Below the pieces are notes generated by a model. It did not search any database. It saw nothing but the letters and a program-made list of their open reading frames with translations, and was not told the origin of the DNA. From Epichloe hybrida (lineage: Eukaryota; Ascomycota; Sordariomycetes; Hypocreales; Clavicipitaceae): 64,000 bases of DNA. The translations under genes and the position numbers were made by a program. Shown here piece after piece: positions 45,894 to 57,852 of this stretch. The stretch's first letter is position 1; each line of letters begins with the position of its first letter. The DNA is taken from the NCBI GenBank assembly GCA_019022495.1, contig JAFEKR010000025.1, positions 558,001 through 622,000 on the forward strand. Reading direction: 5' to 3'.

Positions 45894-46200
45894 TGTTAGA
45901 TTCACAGGGTATTGAATTCAATGTGTTACAGTCGTGAGCCTAAAGAATAGTATTGTCATTAATTATTTATTCTAGGCTACGTTATCTGTTAGTATAATTA
46001 ATTAAGTTATAGGAAAAGAGAGGTTAAAAGCTAGAAGTTATAATACATAAAGGGAAAAAGGGTTATGTGTTTATATCCTTATATTTCCTAGCTAATTAAT
46101 ACGCTAGGTTATAGGTTGCGTGTGAGGCGTGCGCGTGGCCTAAGCTTTTGCTAGGTAATTATAGCTATGACACGCGATTAATATTACCTTTATTCTAACA
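45894..46200 (-). repeat. Copia-A LTR, copy 2 (left)
   Basis: 307 bp, TGTTAGATTCACAGGG to ATTCTAACA. It is better preserved than copy 1, and a polypurine-like AAAAGAGAGAAG flanks it on the minus strand. It pairs with the LTR starting at 63,832. Confidence 0.8.
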
Positions 46201-47528
46201 CTAAAACTTCTCTCTTTTAATATAATTATTAACGCGTGATATTAATTACAGGAATAAAAAAGAAAGATAGATTATAAATATAATTAATATAGAATATAAG
46301 GAAAAGAACTTATAGCCTATCTAGGTATATAGTTACTAATAAAAGGGAAATAATAATCTCGCTTAGCCTGTAAGCTTATGTAAGGATAAGTAGGTCCTTC
46401 TAAATCCTTTCTTTTCCTTAAAATAGCATATATCCCACACTATAGCACGTATATAATATCTTCCTCCTCCTTAGTAATGCCTTTAATTTCTATAGTTTAC
46501 TAGGAGAGCCTAGTAGGCTAGCGTGGCTGTGGCTACTAGGGATGTTAACTATAGGGGCGTAAATCCCCTATGTATTACTATCTTATCCCTATAGCTACCC
46601 TCCTAGAGAATTACCTTTCCTCTTACTATGCGTATGTTATATGTAGGTAACCTATCCCTTTATTTATATAGTTATCTAGTTAGTTAAGATAAAGCCTTTA
46701 AGGGCCTTATTAGGTAATACCTTTATAAAGGCATTAGCTAGGTTATTCTCTCTATTAATCTATTAAATCTTATAGAGTTCTTAGCGTTTGTATAACTATT
46801 AAAGAGCTATAATATTAATTATTAGGCGTTTCTCTTTTATTATACTAAGCTTAATAAGGTACTTATATAAGGAGTATAAATCCATATATATAATAACTAG
46901 GATTTTTAGGAGCTTTAGTTAGTTAGTAACTAGGTTTAGGGTTATAGTAATTACGTAAGCTATATTAACACTAGCTACTATACTATAAACTTCTAAGGTA
47001 AGCATGCTTTATATAACTCTCTTGCTCTTTATTAAGCTAAAGTGCATAATATTACCTTTAATTATAAACTTACTGTTAGTATAATTTTCGTTAGCTAGGA
47101 TAAGTATATATCCTAGTTATAAGGATAGGTCCTAGTTATTAGTAAATAATTTATTTATAAAGGCAAAGAGCTTTACTTTCTTAAGGTTAATTAGGATAAA
47201 CATTAGGCCTCTTTCTAGGTAATCTATCTACTACTTTAGGTAGCGATTAAGGGCTTTTATATCCTCTAGGGTTAGGTCTTAGTGCTATATAGCAATGGAT
47301 AGATTAAAGCAAGCCTCTAGTTAGTATATTAAGGTAATATAAGCGCCTTAGGCCCTTTACTTAACGTATTTACGCTTTAAATCAATTATTAGAACTAATT
47401 CTAACTTATTACTCTATCCCTTCTGCTATATCTTAATAGCATTATTCTCTAGTGTAATAATGCCTCTGTTAAACGTAAGGGGATTATCCTAGGTTAGGAA
47501 TTGCTTTAGCTTTACATTAAAACCTATA

Positions 47529-49432
47529 TATATATATATTATTTACGCTAGTTAGCTCTATAGATAGCTATTACTAGTACTCCTACTACTAAGTTAAAAG
47601 GGAAAACCCTATACTAGGAAGAAAAACCCCCTTATGTCTATGTACAGGCTAGCGCTAGCCTTATAACAAGTCTGCGCTGCTTAGTGTGTTTCCTATTATA
47701 AGTGTTTATTACTAGCTTACGCTAGCCTTATCTTATTAAAAAGAAAAAGAAAGAAAAGATATATAAAATAAGAGTTTATAGGCCCCTTCTAGTCCTACTC
47801 TAGTATAATAACACGCCTATCCTAAGTCTCTTTACTTTAGGCTAGGGCAAAGTAAATCTAGATTTATAGTATTAATTTACTTCTTATTTACTCTTATACT
47901 TACTCTCCTATAGCCCTACTTTTTAGCTATCTCTAGTCTATTCCTACCTTATATATCTAGTAAAGTCTAAGCACCTAGTTTTATTTAATTAGCACTAGGG
48001 GAGAGTAGTTATAGCCCTAGACTAGGGTAGTCCTAGGTTAAGATTGCTTATATATTATTAGATTTATTAATTATATTATACTTTGTTTTTAAGTAAGTTA
48101 TCTCAATTATCCCCCCCCCCCCTCTATAAGTATAAAAAAGAGCTCTCTCCCCCTAGGGTCCTAGTCTCTTTCTTCTCTTTATATTAAACTTCCTATAGGT
48201 TCTTCTTTTCTTTCTAGCTATTTAAGGCTATCCTAGGCTAGGGGTAGGTTATTTGCTAATATTTACTATAGATTTAGACTAAATCTAGCATAATAGCACT
48301 AGAAGCTATAAGTACTCTAGTATCTTTGCTTATCTAGCTCTAATTTACCTAGGAATCTTATAAGTATAAGGACTTCCTAAGGAAGTCTATAACTAAAAAG
48401 CAATACACATAGGTTATAAAGAAGGGTCTATCTATAAGTTATATTTACTTTTACTCTAGGCCTAGTCTACTACTAATTTGCTTTAGCTTAGTAAACTAAG
48501 AGAAGTTTAATATATTTCCTATAAATCTTATTTAGTTTAGGACCTTAGGCACTAGTGCTATCTTATTATTAGTAGGTTAGTCCTACTCTAGCTTAGTAAC
48601 AGGGCTAACTCACTAGATAGGGGCAGCTACTAACATATGTTTTAACTATTAGGTTTAGAACTATTAATACTACTAGGTAATAATTAACAATTACCCCTAC
48701 TCTAGCTTAGTTCCGTATCTAATCCACTATTTTAGCTAAACTTATCTAGTAATTAAAATAAGCATTAGTAGTTAGTTAAGACCTAGGCTTCTATAGCTAA
48801 TAGGGGTATAGTAAGTCTATTCTAGCTTAGTGGTAGGTTTATTCTAGCTCTAATATCTTCCTTAATAGGCCCTAGAAGGCTTCTAGGACTAGGTTAAGAA
48901 GCTTTACACTAGTAATTAGGTAAAGAAAAAATAAAACACCTTAGCAGTAGGCCTAGACTAGGCTAGTTCCTCTAAGGAATAGTATACTAAGCTTATCTTT
49001 TAGCTTATATGCCTTAACACACGCGTAGCGGAGACAAACTATCTCCTGCTTACTATTATCCCTACAAAAAATCATAACCAGGTAGCTATAAATATAATTC
49101 CTATCCTAGAGGAGAAATAAGGCGGCGGCTTAAATTTAGCTTAGAGTAAGGGCGGCGGCAGGCTAGTAAGACTTATAATACCTAGAGTTTATAGTTAAAA
49201 TTAATCTAATAATAGTTCTAGACCTAAATATTCTCTATTATAATTATAAATTATGAAATTAGTCCCTCCCCTAGCCTGCCTCTATGCCTACACTATCCGT
49301 TCTATCCCTTATGCTAGATTTGTAATTAGAAGGTTTTCCGTCTATCAACGAATTCAGCCCGGGTCCGGCGGTATTCCGAGCCGTCTTATAGCTAGCTCCT
49401 GTGCCAACGAGTAATATTAGAGTTGTCTTATG
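47529..49432. mobile_element. 1.9-kb insertion in Copia-A copy 2 (LINE-like by its 14-bp duplication)
   Basis: The host sequence CATTAAAACCTATA occurs at 47,515-47,528 and again at 49,433-49,446, and appears once in copy 1, so it is a 14-bp target-site duplication. The insert begins with a (TA)n run on the left and ends on the right with a 110-bp GC-normal segment (about 49,320-49,432). Its interior is AT-rich and includes a 12-C run at 48,111-48,122. A long duplication, a simple-repeat tail on one side and no terminal repeats suit a minus-strand non-LTR element, but no reverse transcriptase frame was recognised. Confidence 0.65.
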
Positions 49433-51208
49433 CATTAAAACCTATAGTAACTAGTTAAGTCTCTTCCTTCTTAGAGAACTTCTTATCTGATAGGCTAAGG
49501 GTATTATTAGTTTATATTCTAATATATATAAAGTTAGGGCTTTCCTTTGTAGTTATAAGCAGGTAAGGATTATATATAAAGGTTTCCATCTAGAGGTTCT
49601 CTTTATAATAATTATAATATATAACCCACTAATATATTCTAGCCTCTATGAGTTTATAGAGGGGCTTTATAACCCTAAAATTCATACTAGGCAGGTAAAG
49701 ATACTATATCTAAATTAGCAAGCGCGCTAGGATTAGCTACTCTAGGAATATATAGGCTTGTACATATGCCTAATAGATATTACGTAGCTAGATAAGGAAT
49801 TTCCTTAATCTTACTAATAGGGCTATCATAAGGATAAGATATTAGCTTGCTTATTAAATCATTAGGGCCTATGTGAGAATAGCCTATTTCCCTTTATTCT
49901 TATATCCTTAGATTATAAGGCATGACTTTTTATAGGGTTTTATTATCTTATCTTTAATCTTATTAATAATTTAGGAATTAAAGATTTAAATCCTACTATG
50001 CTTTTCCTTATTAAATATAATAAATTTAAATATACCTTACTTAATTAAGGCATTAATTTTTACTTTTATTAACTATTTAAAAGGTTTACCTAGGGTCCTA
50101 ATAACTCCTTCCTAATATAGCTTAATAGTAAGGGCTAAGTTACTATATTCTTTTACTAATAGGAAGGTATTAGTCTCTTAAGGTATTATAGGAGAGTTCT
50201 TTTAAGGTCTTCCACGCCCGCGCTTTAGTAGTATTACTAGTACTATATTCTTATCTTAGGCCTCTTACCCTTTCTCCTTTTTCTCTTTGCTAGGCTTTAT
50301 TATTCTCTTTACACTAGGATTATTATAGTAAAGCTTAATAAAGGTTAACCTAAAGGTCTTTAGGCCCCTAGGTATATTAAGTATATAGCTCTCTCTAGTT
50401 ATTACTAGTAGCTTATATAAGCTTACCTATCCCTTACCTTCTTACTAGACTTAGACCTTTAATCTAAGTAGTAGGTTAAGGGTCTTTAAGGTATCTAGGC
50501 TATTATATTTAGTAAGGGCCTTATTAACCTTCCTAATAGTATAAAGTCTCTTAATCTCTTTAGTAGCCTTTTATACTATAATTATATACTATATAATATT
50601 AGGTAATAGTAAGGATTTATTTATTATACATAAGTAAGCTCTAAAGATAAGGAGGGTTAGGATAAGGCTATTAGGGCCTATAGTATTATTTAAGGCCTTA
50701 ATTACTATTTATAAGGTAGTAAGTTTAGGTATTATAAGATATTCACGCCTAATTATATTATAGGCCCTTTAGAGCAGCCTATAATACCTTTTAACTTTCC
50801 TAATACTATAGTATGCCTTAATAAGGACTTCCTTAATTAAAATTAATATTAAAGCTATAAATTATCTAAATTCATTACTATAGAAGTTTATTCTAGTATT
50901 TATAGTAATAAAATCCAGAGGGCCTAGATAAGTATTAATCTAGCATATCTAGAGGGCTTCCTAGGTTGTTTTCACAGAGATATCTTTAAGGAATTTCACT
51001 ATATTAAACACTATAGCTATATTTATAGCGTGAAGTGTAAGGTAGTTACTATTAAGGTAAAAAATATTTACTATTACTTTATAGTTAAAGCTATACTTAT
51101 CCTTAAGGGTAAATTTAAAGTAATTAGGGCTATCTATATGTATCTAGTATTAGCAGAGCATCACATTACATTACATTACATTGTGTAATGTTTGTAATGT
51201 AATGTAAT

Positions 51209-52032
51209 TGTTAAAAATAAGACCTATTTTTAGCCCTTTTCTAGTTAAAGAACCCTCTTATTACTAGCTTGCTTTGCAAGTCTGACAGCTGCACTACAGC
51301 TGTCAACGGTCACGAGGGCAGCTGTCAATGGCTGCGTCGCAGCTATTAACAGCTGCGACTAACCGTGTGGATAACTAATTAGTTAATTGCGTTGTGGCTG
51401 CAAGTGTGGCCACAACCACGCCACTAGTAATTAGGTAAGCTAGGGTAACGTAAGCTAGGGTGACGTAAGCAGGTTACCCTACACATAACTTACCCTATAG
51501 CTATCTTTAACAATGATTTTCTCTTTATCTAGAGGTTATACAAAAGTTTTATATATAGTAAATTAAAGCTTAAAGATAAGGCTTTCTCTTTATATAAGGT
51601 TATTTTTTAGACTAAAAGTTAGTGTATACGAGTTACTAGCTAGTATAGTAGTGAGTCGATTTTTTGGTTTTTATATATAAATGAATTTTATGGAAAATCA
51701 AAAGTGGCCTGTAAGACCCCGTTAGCAGCCTGGATTCACTAATATAGTTAGTAGGTCTATGAGAGGAAGAAGATTTTTTTAACTAGCTAGATAGCTAGTC
51801 CTCTTAACTAACAATAGCTGTATTACCTGTATAACGTATCTAAAATTAATTCTATTACTTTATAAGATATTATAAAAGTAATCTAAATTAAATTCTATTA
51901 GTTAATAACTACTATAACCTTCTGTTACGTTACGTTAATTAATTTAATGTTATAGCCCTATTAGTCCCTAACCATAGAGCTTGCACCTATATAGCTGTTG
52001 CTAGCTGGTAACTAGCTCCCTACATTTTAATA
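51209..52032 (+). repeat. Copia-B 5' LTR
   Basis: 824 bp, beginning TGTTAAAAATAAG and ending TTTTAATA. It is preceded by GTAAT (51,204-51,208), which is repeated after the 3' LTR. It keeps more C and G than the 3' LTR and carries four CAGCTG hexamers between 51,286 and 51,355. Confidence 0.92.
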
Positions 52033-52046
52033 GGTTATAAGCCTGG
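52033..52046 (+). other. Copia-B primer binding site
   Basis: GGTTATAAGCCTGG directly follows the 5' LTR. The less-decayed miniature element has GGTTATGAGCC in the same place. This resembles the complement of the anticodon-stem region of initiator tRNA-Met (CAU anticodon), as in half-tRNA priming known from Copia elements. Confidence 0.65.
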
Positions 52047-52087
52047 CTCTATTACTATAGATTCCTTTTAGGTTACTTTATGTATAA

Positions 52088-52317
52088 TTATAGAAGACTT
52101 CCCTTCTATAAAAAAGGAAGGACCTACGAGAAAGAAGCTTTTCCCTTCTATAAAAAGGAATTAATTGTGGCTACAGAAGACTTCCCTTCTATAAAAAGAG
52201 CTAGAAGCTTTTTCCCTTCTATAAAAAGGAATAAATTTTAAATATAGAAGACTTCCCTTCTATAAAAAAGGAAGGACCCGCGAGATAGAAGCTTTTCCCT
52301 TCTATAAAAAGGAAAAT
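52088..52317 (+). repeat. Leader repeats of Copia-B
   Basis: Six copies of TTCCCTTCTATAAAAA, usually followed by GGAA, arranged as alternating short and long spacers within two to three larger units of about 110 bp. Each copy can form a small TTCC/GGAA hairpin. Confidence 0.85.
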
Positions 52318-52430
52318 AGATACTAAAGGAAAGGGAAAGGGACCTGTAATCCCTAACCCTAGTGCGTAAGAGGTTCTAAATAACTAGCTAAAAGAGCAGG
52401 CTATTAAGCAACAAGCAACTATAGACTAGT

Positions 52431-52781
52431 TGTTAAAATATATTGTTAAAAATATATAAGGCTTTGTAATCCTAGGTTCAGTTGGATCAGTCCACTCTTT
52501 TGATTTCAACAGGTTATGAGCCTAGTGGCGCAGTGGTTGTGGCTCACTGTAGCGTATTAGCCCGCCCACCATAGTGGAGCACTGCTCTGCGAGGCAAGGT
52601 TATAGGTTCGAACCCTGCCAAAAAAACAACTAAAGAAATTCAATTACTAGTATAAGCCTAACCTCTAATAGGGCACCTAGATATATAATTCCAGGGGGAG
52701 TGTTAAAATATATTGTTAAAAATATATAAGGCTTTGTAATCCTAGGTTCAGTCGGATCGGTCCACTCTTTTGATTTCAACA
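52431..52781 (+). mobile_element. Miniature LTR element (TRIM) with tRNA-like interior
   Basis: 351 bp: LTRs 52,431-52,511 and 52,701-52,781 (81 bp each, two transitions apart), TSD CTAGT (52,426-52,430 and 52,782-52,786), LTR ends TGTTAAAA and TTTCAACA, primer-site-like GGTTATGAGCC at 52,512-52,522, and purine tract AGGGGGAG at 52,693-52,700. It has no coding capacity. The interior has TGGCGCAGTGG (52,526-52,536), a match to the RNA polymerase III A box, and GGTTCGAACCC (52,605-52,615), a match to the B box, followed by TGCC and an A-run. Its LTR ends and primer site resemble those of Copia-B, so mobilisation by a Copia element is plausible. Confidence 0.88.
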
Positions 52782-55700
52782 CTAGTTATTAGAGAAGCTA
52801 GAAAGCTTATCTATAACTGTAAATAGTCGTATAGAGGGTGTGGAATCTGATAAGCCCGCTAGTCAGCAGCAAGATTAGCAGCCTATTCAAGAATAACAAG
52901 CTAAATCTAGCTTCATACAAGTAACCTTTAATAATTTAATTATTAAGAAATTTAATAAGAGGGTTTATAGTTTCCTAGAGACTGCTAGGCTTAAAGGAGC
53001 TGAAAATTTCGAACAATGGAAATAAGCCCTAACTATCTAATTTAGAGCTTTAGGCATGCCTAATTTTCTAGATAATCCGGAGAGTTCTAGGGCGCTAGGG
53101 GATCTAGATTAAGCTATTATCCTTATGTTACTAAGGGATAGTTGTATAGAAGGACCCTAAGCCGCTATAACTTAGCAAAAATCACCTGAAAACGCCTATA
53201 ATTTACTTATAAGGCAATATTCACATAGCGTTGAAATCCAGAGGGGGTCCCTATATTTAGAATTTCATAACCTAAATTTTTAAGAGTTTAAGGGGACTCT
53301 AGAGTCCTTTAATGCAGTCTTTAATAATCTACTAGCTAGATTATTAATTTTAGGGGTCCTGATTGCTCCAATAGATCAGGTTAATCAATATCTTCAATCC
53401 CTAAAATTAACCTTCCCTTAGTGGGCTAAGAGGTAACGATTTAGCATGTGTACGAATAGGGCTATAGGGGCTCCCCTAGATGCCCTAAATCTTTAATTCT
53501 TGATAGCAGACCTTCTAGCAAAACAAAGGGATAAGTTATTTACAGTATCTAAAGCCTTAAATTATAGGGCTAAAAACCTTAAAAAGGGTGCTAAAGAAAA
53601 AGAAAAGGCCCTTAAGGATTAGAAGAAGAAAGGAGGCTCTGAAGAAAATAAGGGCTTTTCTAATTCTAATTCTTCTTCTAATAAGAAGAAGAAAAAGAAG
53701 TAAAAAGGTTAAAAATCAAATAAAAAGGATAATAAAGAGACCTCTCTAGAGGGATCTTTTATGCTAGGAAATTATAACCTTTCTAACGGTGCTTTTAAAC
53801 CATATAAGAAGCCTAGCCTTTATAAGACTAGTTATAAGAGCTCTAGTGATAGTAGCTCTAATTCTAGCTCTTCTAAATCGGATGATAATGAAAATTAAGA
53901 AATTAAAACCTTAAATGGCTTTAATTATTACAGCAAAGACATAAAAAAGGCCCTATTATATAATACAGGTTTAACTATACATATAGTTAATTCTAGGGAG
54001 GTCTTTAGGGATTATATCCCCTATAAAAAGGGGGAATCCGACCCTATTATAACTAGTGGTGGCCCTATTTACGCTAAGGGTCATGGTAGTGCTGTTTTTA
54101 AGGTCCTATATTAGAAATATCCAGCTAAATATAGGACCTTAGTGCTTAAAGATGCGCTATATTTTCCTTAGCTTGATATTAATATAGTTAGTGGACTTAC
54201 GCACTATATATCTAGTGGTTACCTTATAAAAAACCTACTTTATCTTAAAGATAGGTCTCTTATTATAACCTTAGATATAGAAAAACATGGTTTTTTCTTC
54301 TACGTTAAAAACCAATCTACGCCTAAGTTATCTAAAGGGCCCTGTAATAATTCGCATTATATCCAACCTTTTACCTACGCCGCTTTTAAGGGTTATAGCT
54401 ATCTAATTAGCTACCCTATAGAGGTTCAAATTCCCTCTAAAAAGCCGGATTAGGCTTCTGATTTAGACAAAATCAACGAAAATTATAATGATATTAAAGA
54501 AATTATACGGGATGATTTAGAGGAATTAGTCCCTTCTTCTTCGCCTATAGCCCTAGGTTAGGTCCCTTATAAATCTAAGGAAATAGATTTAGGGGTGTTA
54601 GAGGGCCCTAGTAAAGGAAAAGGGTCCCTAATACCTCTCTAAGAGGCCTGTGGTTCTCAAGGGGCCTAGCAGGGGACTAGTGAAAAGGGCCCTAGTCTAG
54701 ATCCTAATTCAGACCCTAAGGATCTTTAATATCAACGGTTATTAGAACTAGCTAGCCTATGGTATGTATAATTAGGGCACCTAGGTCTTCCTTTGCTAAA
54801 GAAAACTAGCCTTATAACTAAAGGAATCCCTAATTTTTCTAAAATTAAGGATAAGGACTTTAGATGTATTGCTTGTAATTAATCTAAGGCAGTTAGAAGA
54901 CCTAGGAAATTAGCTATCCCTAACCCCCTAAGAGCTCTAGATCGAATAGAGAGGGATACACTAAAAATCAGCCCTACGCCGTACAATAAGTAGTTAATTT
55001 GCTTATTTCTAGTTAATTAAAAGACTAGATATAAGTAAGTTATCTTATTACCTAATAAGGAAGGCCTAACTATTTATAAGGCTATTAAAGGCTTCTTTAG
55101 AGGGCTTAAAAATTAACTAGGTTAATATCCTAGGCACCTTTACTTTGATGGGGGCTAGGAAATTGATTCTAGTTGTTAAGCTTAGTTAAATTCTAAAGGC
55201 ATCAAATTTTTAACTTCTAGTCCCTATATCCATAAGCAAAATGGATTAGTAAAACGTTTAATTCGTACTATTCTAGATCGATTAAGGGCTACTATCTAGT
55301 AGGCAAAATTACCGTTATTTTTATGGTGTTTTGTATTACCTACAGTTATTAACCTAGTTAATATAACTACTAATACCACTAAGGATAAAAGCCCTAAACA
55401 GCTGCTATCTAGGGAGCTAAATCAGCCTTATATAACTAATATTAGTAGTATTAGAGCTATAGGATCTCACTGTGAGATTCTAATCCCCCTAGAAAAACAA
55501 CCTAAAGCCTAGAAGTTAGCAGCTAGGACTATCCCTAGAAGGCTTTTAGCTACACTAGGTTCTAATACCTACCTAGTGTACATCCCCTCTAAAAGGCTAG
55601 TTACAAAGACTAGCTTTATTAAGATTATAGAACCTATAGGCCTTATTTCTAAAGGCTTACCTAGGATTTCTATAGGGGATAACCCTTTAGAGGGGGAAAA

Positions 55701-55989
55701 TAATTTAGATTAATAACATCTAGATTAAGGTTTAAAGTATTACCCTATAGACAACATAGGTATCCCTATAGGTTAAGAAAAACCACCTATAGGCCCTAAA
55801 GAACCCCCTAAAGGCTTAATTCTAGCGGATCCCATATAGGCGCAGCCTATAACTTAACTAGGAAATCAGATTTTGACTTCGGACCTTGATTTTGACAAAA
55901 TTATTAATTTCAACCCTAATATTAACCCTATGGATGTTAATATTAGTTCCCCTTCTTCTCTAGATTTTATAAAAGAAATCTGCTTTAAG

Positions 55990-56800
55990 GTATAGGAGAA
56001 GCTAAAGGAAAAGAATCCTATTAGCCCTAAGCCTAAGACCTGGAAGCAGGCTATATCTAGCCCTGAAAGGGATAAATGGATAGAAGCTACGTATAAGGAA
56101 TATGAATAGCTTTTAAAGGCTAGTACTTTTAAATTTATAGGGAAAGATTAAATCCCTAAGGGCTAAAAAGTACTAAAGAATAGGCTTGTTTATAAGCTTA
56201 AAAAGGATAAAGAAAATAATCCTTTAAAATATAAGGCTTAACTTATTACTAAGGGATTTATGTAAATTAAAGGCCTAGATTACCTAGAGACCTTTGCTAC
56301 TATAAGTATTCCCCCTAGCTAGAGGATTTTACTAGCCCTAGTGGCTTAGAATAACTAGGAAATTAAATAAATCGATTTTATAGGAGCTTTTCTTAATAGT
56401 AAGCTATAATAACAGATTTATATAGTTATTCTAGAAGGGTTTATTAAATTCCTTAAGGCAAATCCTAAACTAGCTAAATTAGCTAGAAGTTTTAGCTAGA
56501 AACCTTCTAAAGATTAAGTAATTTTATTATAGAAGTCTTTACATAGCCTAAAATAAAGCTTAAGGGAATAGCAATAAGCGCTAATATTAGTGCTTAAATC
56601 CCTAGGATTTAACCCTTTAATATCTAACCTAGCTATCTTCTTTAATCCTTTAACTAAAACCTTTGTTATTATATACGTTAATAACTATCTTCTAATTAGA
56701 CCGGATTTATCTTATATCCAAAGGCTTAAAAAGGAACTTTATAAAGTCTATCTAATAGAAGATAGGGGGCCTGCTGAATTCTTCTTAGGGGTTTAAATTA
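55990..56800 (+). pseudogene. Copia-B reverse transcriptase remnant
   Basis: Recognisable blocks are WKQAISSPERDKWIEA, LETFATISIPPS, IDFIGAFLN, and IIYVNNYLLI near 56,670-56,700. In active Copia polymerases the last block has two aspartates after YV; here both are Asn codons. A 68-codon stretch (56,590-56,796) happens to be open around this motif. Many stops interrupt the rest. Confidence 0.88.
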
Positions 56801-57169
56801 TATGAGATAGGCCTAATAGAATACTAAAAATTTATTAATCTTAGTATATATTAGAAGCCTTAAAATAATTTAATATGCTAGATAGTAAGCCTATTAGCAT
56901 ACCTCTTTAGCTAGGCGTTTTAGCTATGTAGATAACTAAGCTTTTAATAGCTAGCGAAATCAAGCTTTATTAGTGTATTATAAGGACTATAATATACCTA
57001 ATATTACTTACAAGGCCTAATATAGCTTTTACGCTATAGTGGTTATTTACTACACTAGCTAGCCCTTATATAGAATACCTAAAAGTAGCTAAAAATCTGC
57101 TAAGGTATCTATTAGGGACTAGATTCCTTGCTATTATCTATAGGGGAGACCCTAAAGGTTTAGTTAGTA

Positions 57170-57645
57170 AAAGCCTAATAGGTTATTATAATAGTGATTT
57201 TACAGGGGATAAAAAGACCTCAAAATTAACCTATGCTTATCTATTTAAGCTAGCTAGCGGACCTATTAGCTAGAAATTAAAGAAAGCTAGTATAATAGCT
57301 CTATTAACCCTAGAAGCTAAAGCTAATGCTATTTACGAGACCTTCTGGGAGCTTTAGTGGCTTTAGGGCTTATTTAAGGAGCTAAAAACCCCTATTTCTC
57401 CCCCTATCCAGATATATTACAATAATCAAGGCGCTATAACTACTGCTTATAACCTTGCTTTACATAGTTATATAAAGCATATATTACTAAAGTTTAACTA
57501 TATTAGGTAATAGGTTTTAGAGGGTTTAGCTAAGATTAAATATCTAGATACGAAGTTAATGCCTGCAGATAGTCTTACGAAACCTCTTTCTAGACCTCTT
57601 TATTAGGCTTTTATTAAGCTTTTAAGGCTTAATAATTATTAAACT
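57170..57645 (+). pseudogene. Copia-B RNase H remnant
   Basis: The plus frame reads GYYNSDFTGDKKTSKLTYAY, ASGPIS-stop-K, ALLTLEAKANAIYE, IQIYYNNQGAI and MPADSLTKPL, the C-terminal signature of Copia Pol. Tryptophan positions are now TAG stops. Confidence 0.88.
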
Positions 57646-57852
57646 AACAACTAATTCCCTTTAACAAGGAACCAAAAAACAACGTTAAAAAGGGAGCTAT
57701 ATTTAATAATAGCTAGGAATTCAAAAAGGGGGCTTTTTTATATTTTCCTGTTTTTCCCTTTTATCTATTATTATCAAAAGTTATTAATTTTTCCCTATAG
57801 TCTTTTTATACACTTCTAATTGCTTTTAAATGTAATTCTTTTGTAAAGGGGG

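Noticed and set aside
52512..52620. A genuine host tRNA gene
   Set aside because: The boxes are 79 nt apart, no consistent acceptor stem pairs around them, and the unit is bounded by LTRs and TSDs, so it belongs to the miniature element.
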